Source of the DNA: JACRGC01 sp035288785
Lineage (GTDB): Archaea > Micrarchaeota > Micrarchaeia > Norongarragalinales > SBBD01
Assembly (NCBI GenBank): GCA_035288785.1
Contig: DATDZF010000023.1
Coordinates: 1-22,567 of the forward strand
Direction of reading: 5' to 3'
Length of the DNA: 22,567 nucleotides
The notes under the pieces are model-generated. The model was not told the origin of the DNA, did not search any database, and saw only the letters and a list, made by a program, of their open reading frames with translations. The translations under genes and the position numbers were made by a program. Shown here in pieces: positions 14,501-17,386 of this stretch. Positions within the stretch are counted from its first letter, which is position 1. Every line of letters begins with the position of its first letter.

Positions 14501-16143
14501 GGTACGCTTGGAATTACAACATCGGGAGCTTGGGTTGGAAAATCCGAGGGGCTTGCACCTGATAGCGGGGAAGGGGTTGCTCCCGGAATGGAGACGGAGG
14601 GGAGCATGGAAACGTCAATGGAAGCGGTTGGAAGGGGGAATGGGGGTGTTGCTTGCTGGGAGGGAGAGGGTAAAATTTCAGGTGTTGGGAAAATGCTCGC
14701 AGATCCATCTACAACAGAACCATCAATTGGCAATTGTTGCCTTGGCAAAGCCCCCTTCTTGAACGATGCCTGAATCCGGAAATGGTATATGCCCGGCCTC
14801 ATCGCATTGCTTGCGGGCATGCGGAATTCCTTGCCGCCTGCAATATCGGAGAGGGCAACTTCCTGCTCGCTACCCATCGGACCGACAAGGAAAAGCCGGA
14901 AATTGCCGCCGGCAATTTTCTGGTTCAAATCATCAAGGAAATCCAGGCTGAAGCGGACGTCCTCACCCAAACGGTAGCTTTTTTTCTTGTCCTTGAAGAC
15001 CACTTTGAATTTCGTTGGCTTTTTGAGCGCGCGGCCAGTCAAATTCAGGTCCGAAATGTTGAGCTGTTCCGGAAGCAGTTCGGTTTCATTTGGGGAAATC
15101 GTTGGGGATGGGGATGCGCCTATGGAAGGGGTTGGGGAAATTGTTCCAGCAGGAGATGGCGATATTTCCGGCGAAGGCGTTATGGAGGGCTCGATAGAAA
15201 CAGTTGGAGTAGGCGATGCGCTTTCTGTTGGGCTTGGGGAAATTGAGGGGGTTGGCATTGGGGAAGGCAGTTCGGATGGCGATGGGGAAAACGAGGGCGA
15301 AGGCATGGGGGAGGGCATATCCGTAGGCCCAATAGTGGGCGATGGGCTATAGGACGGGGTTGGAAAAGGGATATCGCTTGGGCTTGGGGAAATCGAGGGG
15401 GTTGGCATGGGGGAAGGGTAATCAGAGGGGGATGGGCTCGCACTTGGTGTTGGGGCAGGGGATGGGGCACCCGATGGCGATGCATCCGGCAAAGAAAATG
15501 CCGGGGATGGCTCTATTGAAGGCACTGCGGAAACCAATGCTCCGGGAGTGGGCGAGGAAATATCCGCTTCGCTGCCAGTAGCGGGAAAGGATGGACCAGC
15601 AATCAACACCGATGGCAAAACGGATATTTCAGGCAAAATTGAGTGAATCGGCGATGGCAGGGATGTTGACGGGAGCAATGAAGGCGATATCTCGGGGGAA
15701 GGGGATATGCTCGGGGAAGGCGCCGGAATTGGCGATGCGGACATATTGCCCTCAAGGTCGCCTACTGCAAGCAAGATGGGCGCTCCGCCAAGGAAGGAAA
15801 ACAGCCCCTGGAAGGCCATTCCAAACAAGGAAAGCGCAAACAGGGCCATGACCGGAAAGCCAAAAGTAAACTGGCCCTTTGATTTGTGGGTTTTATGTGA
15901 AGCGTTGGATTTGCCTTCGCCTGGCCCGGCGTTGTTCGTAACGCCGCCCTTTTCGGTAATTTTTGCCTCGGTCCTTTCAGCCCCCCGGTCCATGGTGCCC
16001 GGTTTGATATGTTTTAGAATCAAGTTCCCCTTTTCGTCCGGGTATGGGTATAGTTCATCGCCGCGGTCCCAGCCCATCAGCGTCACGACATCCTTTGGAA
16101 GGGTTATTGTGAACTGCTCTTTCTTGCGCTGGATTATGACCAT
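1..16143 (-). CDS. Giant membrane-anchored repeat surface protein with N-terminal AbrB-like domain (C-terminus beyond window)
   Basis: Reading the minus strand from the ATG at 16143 gives one open frame to base 1 (5,381 codons) with no stop. I checked the phase near 1, 4201, 6601, 8281, 10021, 12001, 14281 and 15481. An in-frame TGA at 16150-16152 fixes the 5' end; only a TTG one codon upstream competes. Order in the protein: AbrB/SpoVT-like domain (residues 1-47), basic linker (about 83-89), transmembrane helix (about 92-126), Ser/Pro stalk (134-348), small beta-type domain (about 373-464), second Ser/Pro stalk (about 482-618), Ig-like/DUF11-like modules (about 640-1540), then ~325-aa repeats to the edge. 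Positive charge before the helix predicts N-in, C-out topology. The outer part is very rich in Asn, Ser, Thr and N-x-S/T sequons, as expected of an archaeal N-glycosylated surface protein. The likely role is adhesion, cell contact or envelope fibre; this is inference. No enzyme motif was recognised. Confidence 0.93.
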   Translation of the reverse strand, partial: MVIIQRKKEQFTITLPKDVVTLMGWDRGDELYPYPDEKGNLILKHIKPGTMDRGAERTEAKITEKGGVTNNAGPGEGKSNASHKTHKSKGQFTFGFPVMALFALSLFGMAFQGLFSFLGGAPILLAVGDLEGNMSASPIPAPSPSISPSPEISPSLLPSTSLPSPIHSILPEISVLPSVLIAGPSFPATGSEADISSPTPGALVSAVPSIEPSPAFSLPDASPSGAPSPAPTPSASPSPSDYPSPMPTPSISPSPSDIPFPTPSYSPSPTIGPTDMPSPMPSPSFSPSPSELPSPMPTPSISPSPTESASPTPTVSIEPSITPSPEISPSPAGTISPTPSIGASPSPTISPNETELLPEQLNISDLNLTGRALKKPTKFKVVFKDKKKSYRLGEDVRFSLDFLDDLNQKIAGGNFRLFLVGPMGSEQEVALSDIAGGKEFRMPASNAMRPGIYHFRIQASFKKGALPRQQLPIDGSVVDGSASIFPTPEILPSPSQQATPPFPLPTASIDVSMLPSVSIPGATPSPLSGASPSDFPTQAPDVVIPSVPSIEASPSISSLEASPTVALDPDASPSNAPALIPMPSSVGRPMPTTPEPTEGIAVSPSPTDALSQLQANDSPPFPENSSGVQGSSQFDVFDEGEEEGFALGLVNVNTHKGIYLPGEVANITIGILNPDGSRADSADVAVVITLPSGANATFTTASGIWDNSNGEYTFLFQVSEAGVHSIYASALKPEAGIDVDFSDTFVSQASRDFDIVHAEPTLVWLGLNPARISITSVTGAQNVRAIDTIPSSFSAAPSTLSNLDLGNGYREISFDLGNFAPGETKTIEYAYEPPEISPMLYLKRPFRLEYGSGERFEEPRNWTIGADDRNYQHDFTIYYNRSASATTAYPWEPTVLCANYSYNITVDVVNGITSADIDNVSLQTSVGGSYSSIPSNSWIFWDSDSNPHRMAFTASTTANGNGHNASAFTVIPQATGSYSLRSFMSVRNGVVLFSSNILPVTVINCTDVALANRDISIRAPDGTKDYMLPGHINYVALPLFNYETSNRLNVDASLKILQGATDTGWYAEEGVNQTINFSASDPTAVNPSFSENVSLWRVWVPDDADTGQQYAALFHVNYNGVVKQYSKSFDLLTQPLTLVTAGNDYSGTTNEEALERYNMSVAVCNNGDSEITDLSVKIEYPIAYYIYDGSNPNNNSGGEDYIEFSNLYLSTAKCWGAVLIFRPFDVTGLGNTFTTTASWNGGANSVQDLKFVQMPSTLADQPFPFLWVSQDGLGYWSNLTIPQNTSKTIFVRIPWMGGAGTGDNDVNLHLPSAELPQGFFKPFNFSTGIPKPGYPLGSESEGWKIKYYSFDQLQESQTMVVSFTTNASATPAFSPGGKVFSFNIRQSTQGESATSALRRSKFEYNKYVIEVGGPFIKTQRSYNDQASSWTAGFPSQFACGSFNVSVRAFNKGNQAVTLANVTETLPSTITSSNHSPAAFDSGSSFVTWGDAISFDPTGITDAKSYNYSFSTPQGSQTNKQFRVSVLNGSTFVNHYGQLYSTEFQCSDYPQYQNLSVSPGTSGFGFPKDFAVAVFSNFHNLTVNLSKSQDGTSNWSVINTTYVNASGSWAYANISQSFSCYDIGSWYYNFTIYDEDGNINMTVPSLATVYTVTADTLQITLVQGNASLANRSGSDLDQLVVFVNDTNGTAVSGIGLNFSVTYDGTNYGPAQINTTNSSGHLHYYFNATCSPTEYASRPDQSWKVTLAGSSCYNDITSTIYAMQIKGSLANNVTNPKGDQNYTEPAGILAQGNVKDDCGNFISPVQDSTISANFNFTDNTSSQFCAGQSLGGGFFECTWTTTDSYGGYYNVTMNTTADKYYPAFLTRVGPDPAYLFYLYSKPKLSGETRTPLQDGWGMPINFTINLTTPAYYVNSTAHLWLGDDAAASDFEAPDGRTCGGLACVNKTMNWSYAFNCDNSGGSQVGTWFYKFTANTSEQINSETSVNSTTVEKDDIEIFHSAGNNSIANRSGEQIARFTVNLTDTDRNVVAGSPYSTLTFNVTTNGITNATYGTNTTNSSGSADFYFNATCGNAVGRQSWFAYTTANACYKDYLSAQFFVDVYGDYQFEISTLNGTGAEYTIGQNVTLTLTTRDECFVLVANATPGFSFSGPFNTSSCSGNDIVNYSNGTYSCTFNTSALSAGFYAVTANVSKQYYNFNFTTQANTFKLNAPINTEPALLSIAAYPNPAGWGEQLNFSVLVSDAQSQDVVVTLFNGNNSAGPFAELNTTTCVGCANSTVNFTIDRTFVCSDIGLKHFTFNGTDEQMLNGTSEIGNWTVSPDNVTVTLVSGNNTNVTRTNSTVKLILNAYDSDNRSSALNANATIWVTTNGASFDSGNSTQTNSSGNFSIIFQPTCSYSIGQQLWKGGIANDACYATTNSSISGAIFVTGALNNNITLPLNQYIMQGANVTLHGNVTDDCNVAVAGATVNFTIQDGGGPQQCAPVYDEGFGSYNCTLNTSSLTGGTYLVIMGSAKTYYTNASARLENSFHVATAPVLTNPLVNMSAVYWGGGLVFNVTLSDKDDNVTVYLWDKAPGASEYSLLSSQACNNCTDRNVSFTYSIPTACSNFGYWQFKFNATDLVNLTAQTINQTYELTKRNVSGSLISGGNSNVSRPNTAISLEVKFLDAFDSEQDIGTGKSGTLYVTTATGSQAFLTGGANTSVNGILRRSFNPTCSWSIGPQKWKMEFAGDSCYYAANSSGYDVNVTTGPLNNSIVSPLSAVCYTPSTMITINATASDECSGVASATVPVFIRRGTNFNCGSTTDLGSGNYSCVWDSSGRSYGTYNVTVNSSKPYYDNGTNTSVDSLRLAAYPELNNPVVNTLVDGWGVERTFNITVKDPSGDTLNVSFWTRASGSAEWTLRGSQLCNSCSSDTNLSFTDLEFTCSNLQSNGTWEFKFNATTSLCTNLYNQSEIGNFTLEKDDVFVLQASSDATAFREASGIANLRLLVNDTDNASIVGAGVNGSFWVTTDGIVFDSGYYNQTNASGYLNYQFNPSCSYKAQQQAWRGGVLNDVCYKTKNSSDATFDVIGQILVELSSPPALSTFNVTNNVTIRLNVTSECIAQEGFINSSEVNLTLLHNQTGDQFSCSPVNNETNGYYNCSFPTVGRQQGNYSVRANASYDYYTFNSSLFLNHFYLRNLLTNASGLVMNLTSGGWGRSYQFNVTIDDPENETVTCQLFTNTSGFWAYRGNGTIASGQGNCTVVVDHFECSDILNGSQFMFQIINGEPSNTYNTSIGPLFNLTEDSVSLSLVSGNGASVNRSGGNFTALGIRVNDQEWGRYAPSANGSIWITTDGVNLDGGNATQSNSSGHLEIAFNPSCSYAAGTQQWFGGIHDGCYIAVNTTNYTLDIYGSLLNTIAGPLGIEVFRGDNVTINGTVITDCSLPIADALVNFSARHNNTQTSYACSPVSNYSDGNYSCILNTSSLIAGAYNISMNSSLAFHNPDTAIAVFVASSSSFFVETVPYFTAENVSPAIGGWGETFYVSANVSDEDNDTLTVQAYVMQLEPSLGSWSSLGSLSRQGQNKSVNFSKTFASGDIGLWSAKLNMTEDDIWNASSIEINFTIERDDTSQVHYLGNDSTVSRLGTSNTTRLIVRVVDTDKPSNNIIGEEGRLWVTTNGTSYDSGTFISTNSSGYFQGTGGSVYFDPTCSYSVGVQKWKIGMLNESTLYKPSNSSEFIMTITSEMTAQLYAPVNQTYLRGVDNINLRANVSDLDASCGMVTGADVVMSPVDGASCTGADEGNGFYNCTISNSTTSGWDFGWYNVTVNVSRPYYGNISAVRNLSFYIASRPTLTSPGITPGSDGWGAQFNFSVTANDNDGNNLTVYLFKRLAGGNWTFLQSQTCGPCSSENMLFIQYFNNTDVGSSEFFFNASDAYGYTTNTTVTAFTLNKDSVSIEIESGINGMAAREGTGTIPLVLRVYDTTKGEYVPSGVNTTFLITTDGSTYLSTNVTTNSSGHLSLDFDPTCSYSSGTQRWRGGVQNDLYYSNSLTTTLSLFVNGSLRNSLELPFNGSSFNSSNMILIRMNVSTECAAEGLINSSSVVMQLQSPTNATESCTPVVNEGNGYYNCSWDSTGKTIGLWSIRLNSTNSSTYANSTLFQDRFTLINSPATAENFTVTPSSGGWTRVYSYSADVFDPEGNAVNCTLFTSTDGGTTWAQQGGNYTLPYGNGTCNFNVSNFACGEIGTDNYYKFYVYDYEGGTLFNPFNTSVQYGPNLSASNVSVFYAAGNETTLNRSAGAVLLSTRIYDIEKGAYVNGSINGSIWVTTDGSTDDSGNATSTNASGNLQVYFNPSCSYAAGKQQWYSGTTDGCYQNLNSSAFNVTVIGDTRSNLFLPNGANYVRGSNVSFNVSIYDDCNTALPSVALTINYTRSPNTYSCAPITNLTDGTFNCTFNTSGYEARYYNTTIQTSKSFHNSNTSLYLHNFRIQTGPVLNAQYVNTSGADGNTGPDGGWKETFNFNVSVTDEDNDLVTAYLFIRQGYSGDWTQVSSRTCTSNCTNALLTIPKSNFQNTQIAGWQFFWNATDGNFTAELSPTNFTVEKDDVNITYVAGNGETVWRNGSNSVLLSVEVRDIDNGNQPIGTGLVTGYRWITYNGSEYDSGTGVTSTSGFFNSTFDPTCAYAPGVQSWKIGSSGHAHYKDVNSSVSSFTIMGNMTLNITRPIGVNYTRGTAVPVEFNARDDCQNPVNSSTDTLTFIGPQTYEETSGFGDFGNGTHNLSWDSSSKEFGYYNLTAQVEKNYYASGNTTRINSLQIVAGPEFQTSPPPSLDNSLGGWGETFTWSVECRQVDGGPFNVTLWKRLNSSAEWTEVETKSCQGVDFVPKSFAESFACGDITPSGSSEWKFNATNQWGFGTQTGTSTFTIEKDDADTTMVAGSGININREGQDQGLLRLTVLDTDKGSIPVGADINTTFYVTTDGVNFDPGTVNATNSSGGTSLYFDPTCPYSTGQQKWAAGVKSDTCYKDTAPTNFTLNITGQLMNDIETPAYQQQFNTSNQITVRFNATSDCSVEGMIASAVPLISLVSPNATPETCSPVYSESGANAGYYNCTWDSTQKMQGNWSVQLNSSKSGYYNSNSTTLADQFYLKDVAPVAENLSVYAASGGWSRQYNYSVQISDQAGDNVTCTLFVSNDGGTSWANKGTSIVQGAGNCTVSVHDFTCGEIGTDNWYKFYILNGEASNAFNTSDTYGPNLTESTVTVSHSYGNETSINRSGNLAGGLVVRLFDSENQSFLPANANVTFWITTNGSQYDSGNLTTTNSSGHASIIFNPSCSYSATKQVWIAGATDGCYSIANTSQFNVTTVANIGLNLFSPVNSQRFEIGTNITIRANLTDDCSLPVTSANVLFNAS
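461..9188 (-). repeat. Higher-order repeat: three copies of a three-unit block (≈2.9 kb, ≈970 aa)
   Basis: Units three apart resemble each other more than their neighbours do. Block boundaries at the linkers are about 9188, 6305, 3383 and 461 (2,883, 2,922 and 2,922 bp). The third unit of each block has a module C reading GGWxRxY followed by GNCT and, in two copies, GEIGTDNxYKFY (near 6600, 3690 and 770). Its module B reads TSEC or TEC, then EGxINSS in two copies. The first unit of each block has SDEDND or TDEDND-type module C sequence (near 5600, 2690; SDKDDN near 8500). The second has a Trp-Thr followed by SQxCxxCSS or related sequence. The fragment at the left edge (TDDCSLPVTSA) matches the first-unit type (ITDCSLPIADA near 5860), so it is in phase as the start of a fourth block. 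Confidence 0.75.
11520..14215 (-). other. Non-periodic Ig-like/DUF11-like portion of the giant protein
   Basis: About 900 residues that do not follow the 325-aa period. Recognisable pieces are a macroglobulin-like strand pattern (YLPGEVANITIGILNPDGS, near 14170-14115), a DUF11-like module near 13840-13630 (DLGNFAPGETKTIEYAYEP) and two similar modules carrying 'Cys-x-x-(Gly/Asn)' before predicted strands (VCNNGDSEITDLSVKIEYP near 12655-12600 and a counterpart near 11840-11780). These domain types are common in archaeal and bacterial surface proteins and act as rigid spacers. Family assignments are by eye and tentative. Confidence 0.5.
14290..14700 (-). repeat. Ser/Pro-rich stalk 2
   Basis: Residues about 482-618 again consist of SPS/PSV/EASPS words, less regular than stalk 1 and with more Ala, Val and Ile. 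It leads into an acidic segment (FDVFDEGEEEG) before the Ig-like modules begin near 14215. Confidence 0.8.
14755..15025 (-). other. Small beta-type domain between the two stalks
   Basis: Residues about 373-464 (beginning KFKVVFKDKKKSYRLGEDV and ending YHFRIQASFK) interrupt the Ser/Pro-rich sequence with an alternating hydrophobic pattern like the macroglobulin/Ig-like domains that describe a stretched polymer chain. I cannot name the family. Its position between two flexible stalks suggests a spacer or a contact module. Confidence 0.55.
15228..15408. repeat. 31-bp direct repeat pair inside stalk 1
   Basis: Positions 15228-15258 and 15378-15408 differ at one base. Both encode a PTPSISPSP-type word on the minus strand and are exactly 150 bp (50 codons) apart, so repeat slippage here would keep the frame. 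Confidence 0.85.
15380..15418 (+). other. G-quadruplex-type motif on the strand opposite the stalk coding strand
   Basis: On the plus strand there are five G-runs of 3, 4, 5, 5 and 3 bases at 15380-15382, 15386-15389, 15397-15401, 15409-15413 and 15416-15418, with loops of 3, 7, 7 and 2 bases. More G-runs flank it on both sides. It arises because Pro and Ser codons make the coding strand C-rich. The plus strand is the transcription template here. Confidence 0.6.
15766..15870 (-). other. Transmembrane signal-anchor of the giant protein
   Basis: Residues about 92-126 are strongly hydrophobic (FGFPVMALFALSLFGMAF, then a Gly/Leu-rich continuation). A Lys/His-rich segment (KTHKSKG, 84-90) precedes them, so the positive-inside rule puts the N-terminus in the cytosol. 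No cleavage site is obvious, and the extracellular stalk starts within ten residues. A type II signal-anchor is the simplest reading. Confidence 0.85.
16003..16143 (-). other. AbrB/SpoVT/MazE-like swapped-hairpin domain at the N-terminus of the giant protein
   Basis: Residues 1-47 read as a typical archaeal AbrB-family domain. The signature pieces are FTITLPKDVV (11-20), then LMGWDRGDEL (22-31), then DEKGNLILKH (36-45). Together these give the beta-strand, 'lPk', 'lGw..GDel' and 'g.liL' pattern of the family. These domains normally dimerise through swapped hairpins and bind DNA in transcription factors or antitoxins. Here the domain sits on the predicted cytosolic side, about 45 residues before a membrane helix. 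Dimerisation could pair two giant fibres, or the domain could still bind DNA; neither can be decided from sequence. Confidence 0.85.
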
Positions 16144-16186
16144 CAATATTCACAGGGAGGAAGGGGTGCAGGGATTAATTTTTGCG

Positions 16187-16198
16187 CCTTTTTAAAGC
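16187..16198 (-). promoter_or_regulatory. Predicted TATA box for the giant surface-protein gene
   Basis: The minus strand reads CTTTAAAAAG here, about 45 nt upstream of the ATG at 16143. With the usual archaeal spacing of about 25 nt, transcription would start near 16165, giving a short leader. No Shine-Dalgarno sequence precedes the ATG: the leader is pyrimidine-rich (CCCCTTCCTCCC) on the coding strand. Confidence 0.5.
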
Positions 16199-16236
16199 TA
16201 TTTCCATCAATTTTTAAACGATTTTTTATGGTGAAA

Positions 16237-16286
16237 TTATTGCTATTAAAGAGGTTATAAAGGTATTGAAAAGCAATAAATTCAAT
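16237..16286. repeat. Two interleaved inverted repeats between the divergent promoters
   Basis: TTATTGCT (16237-16244) has its exact reverse complement AGCAATAA at 16272-16279. ATTGAA (16265-16270) has its reverse complement TTCAAT at 16281-16286, followed by a T-run. They lie about 40-90 bp upstream of the giant gene's predicted TATA box and could be protein-binding sites. The AT-rich sequence makes chance symmetry possible. Confidence 0.45.
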
Positions 16287-16379
16287 TTTTTATTTAAAAA
16301 GGGTTTTTAAGGCAGGAAAATATTGGAAAATCGGTGCTAAGCGAACATCGAATCGCATCTTAACGTAACGGTTTTTTTA

Positions 16380-16425
16380 GGCATCCAAAGATTGCCCGCC
16401 CAAAATTCAGGCATACAAGCGATTG
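16380..16425 (+). repeat. Imperfect direct repeat upstream of the 208-aa protein promoter
   Basis: GGCATCCAAAGATTG at 16380-16394 and GGCATACAAGCGATTG at 16410-16425 share GGCAT, CAA and GATTG in the same order, 30 bp apart (about three helical turns). They end 38 bp before the predicted TATA box, a usual place for an archaeal activator site. Confidence 0.4.
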
Positions 16426-16463
16426 TATTTTTAGGAGGGAAAGTTCACTACGAAATGCCAAAC

Positions 16464-16473
16464 CTTATATACC
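16464..16473 (+). promoter_or_regulatory. Predicted TATA box for the 208-aa secreted protein
   Basis: CTTATATACC is close to the archaeal box A consensus (TTTATATA) and is preceded by AAAC, a reasonable BRE position. Expected initiation is near 16497, leaving a leader of about 70 nt before the ATG at 16566. It is the best-looking promoter in the window. A partial Shine-Dalgarno-like GAGATGATG lies at 16553-16561. Confidence 0.6.
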
Positions 16474-16565
16474 GTCAAAGCCCCCACTCATTTCCCATCT
16501 TGAAGGTGCTGCTTCCGGCAGCGTCTGAAAGTGGAAACCCACAAAAATCACAGAGATGATGTAAA

Positions 16566-17192
16566 ATGAGGAATTGGCATTATGCAGTAGTAGGTATAGC
16601 GATACTGGGAATATTGGCCTATTCGGCCAGGGCATCGCTTTACCAGACGGACAACCTGAACGTTGCGGTGCCTTCTGAAAACGGCACGTCCACGCTCTTG
16701 AACGTCACATCGAGAATGCAGCAGTATGTTGGCTTCTTCGGAAGGATATGGGCAGAAGTGAGGCTCAATACCACTGCAGGATCAGGGACACTGTACAACA
16801 AGTCCGTCGACAGGGGAATGATGTACCTCTTCAAGGCAGGCGCAACACCACTGCTGCCGTTCTCGCCGGCAAGCATTAATGCAACGACTACGGACCTTAA
16901 CTTCTCACTTACAGGGTACTATGTCACGGGCAACCATTTCATAAACAACGGCACCGTATGCAACATCTCCTCCGCCATGTACCTCAACACGACAGACAAT
17001 TTCATGGTCGGGATCTTCAAGGATGCTTCAACTGCGCCAAAGAATTACTTCGTGTGCACGGACATAAGGCCCGTAAATTCCCAGAACGGGTTCAACACCA
17101 TCGATGGAAACGTGCTCTTCGAGGTAATTGCGCCAAAGACAGCCACATATTCGGCGTATGATATCTGGGTCGACGGCGAGTTGCAGGGTTGA
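16566..17192 (+). CDS. Small secreted, sequon-rich surface protein (208 aa, unknown family)
   Basis: The N-terminus (MRNWHYAVVGIAILGILAYS) is a signal peptide with a likely cleavage after Ala-Arg-Ala at residue 23. The mature part of about 185 residues alternates hydrophobic and polar residues as in a beta-sandwich and carries nine N-x-S/T sequons (N39, 46, 68, 78, 105, 112, 128, 133, 141). It has only two cysteines (C132, C164), which could form a disulphide. There is no second membrane segment or C-terminal anchor, so the product is free, bound to other envelope proteins or assembled into a layer. The YVGFFG motif (54-59) recalls small archaeal secreted proteins with a YVG-N/F-G core, but I cannot assign a family. 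The strong TATA box, separate terminator and C-ending codon preference (AAC, ATC, TTC, ACG) suggest higher expression than its neighbours; a major envelope component is possible. Confidence 0.88.
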   Translation: MRNWHYAVVGIAILGILAYSARASLYQTDNLNVAVPSENGTSTLLNVTSRMQQYVGFFGRIWAEVRLNTTAGSGTLYNKSVDRGMMYLFKAGATPLLPFSPASINATTTDLNFSLTGYYVTGNHFINNGTVCNISSAMYLNTTDNFMVGIFKDASTAPKNYFVCTDIRPVNSQNGFNTIDGNVLFEVIAPKTATYSAYDIWVDGELQG

Positions 17193-17215
17193 GCTTTTTT
17201 TTATTTTTTATTATT
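17193..17215 (+). terminator. T-tract terminator after the 208-aa gene
   Basis: Two bases after the TGA comes a run of eight T, then A, six T, A and more T (17195-17214) on the coding strand. Archaeal RNA polymerase terminates at such T-runs without needing a hairpin. Confidence 0.7.
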
Positions 17216-17221
17216 CCCGTA

Positions 17222-17289
17222 GGAAGGGGCATTAGTTGCGCGAATATGCAAGCGGCGCCCTTCCACGGCTCCCTATTTTTTTATTTTTC
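17222..17289 (+). terminator. Hairpin followed by second T-tract (backup terminator or small structured RNA end)
   Basis: GGAAGGG (17222-17228) pairs perfectly with CCCTTCC (17258-17264). Inside it TTGC (17236-17239) pairs with GCAA (17248-17251). A second T-tract follows at 17276-17288. It may be a second-stage terminator between two convergent genes, or the structured end of a short transcript. The remaining intergenic bases to 17386 show nothing else. Confidence 0.45.
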
Positions 17290-17386
17290 AGGCCTAAGGG
17301 GCAGCATGGGGAGAAAAGTATTTGGCGCGAATCTGCCTTCTTTGCCCCTTATTAGCTAAAACAGGCAAATGCCTTGCGGCAGGCGG

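Larger units (their letters stand above)
15100..15744 (-). repeat. Ser/Pro-rich stalk 1 (mucin-like spacer)
   Basis: Residues about 134-348 are dominated by short SPSP, PTPS and PSPM words (for example PTPSISPSPS) with scattered Glu, Asp and Ile. This composition is typical of extended, often O-glycosylated wall-spanning spacers. It contains a near-exact 31-bp DNA repeat at 15228-15258 and 15378-15408 (one mismatch, 150 bp apart), so at least part of the stalk grew by in-frame duplication of about 50 codons. Confidence 0.85.
16144..16565. other. Divergent intergenic region with two promoters and repeat elements
   Basis: This 422-bp AT-rich stretch separates the divergently transcribed giant gene and the 208-aa protein gene. 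I see no convincing coding sequence, tRNA or mobile element in it. It holds both predicted TATA boxes, a nested pair of inverted repeats at 16237-16286, a T-tract at 16371-16378 and an imperfect direct repeat at 16380-16425. Its size and content suit a regulatory region for two envelope genes. Confidence 0.6.

Noticed and set aside
1..16143. Dozens of short plus- and minus-strand reading frames of 60-185 codons across this region
   Set aside because: They lie in other frames over one continuous 5,381-codon frame. Their translations are low-complexity and have no coherent domains, while the long frame shows periodic conserved motifs.
1..16143. Frameshifted or decayed (pseudogene) giant gene
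   Set aside because: Phase checked at eight places is constant and no stop was met, so there is no sign of decay in the window.
16228..16260. Ten-codon frame ATG...TAA in the intergenic region
   Set aside because: Too short, AT-rich, no ribosome binding site and no similarity seen; expected by chance in this composition.
16640..16876. 78-codon minus-strand frame inside the 208-aa gene
   Set aside because: Antisense shadow of a gene with a signal peptide, promoter and terminator; no features of its own.
16144..17386. tRNA, rRNA, insertion sequence or attachment site in the intergenic gaps
   Set aside because: No cloverleaf-like pairing, transposase fragment, terminal inverted repeat with target duplication or rRNA-like sequence was seen.
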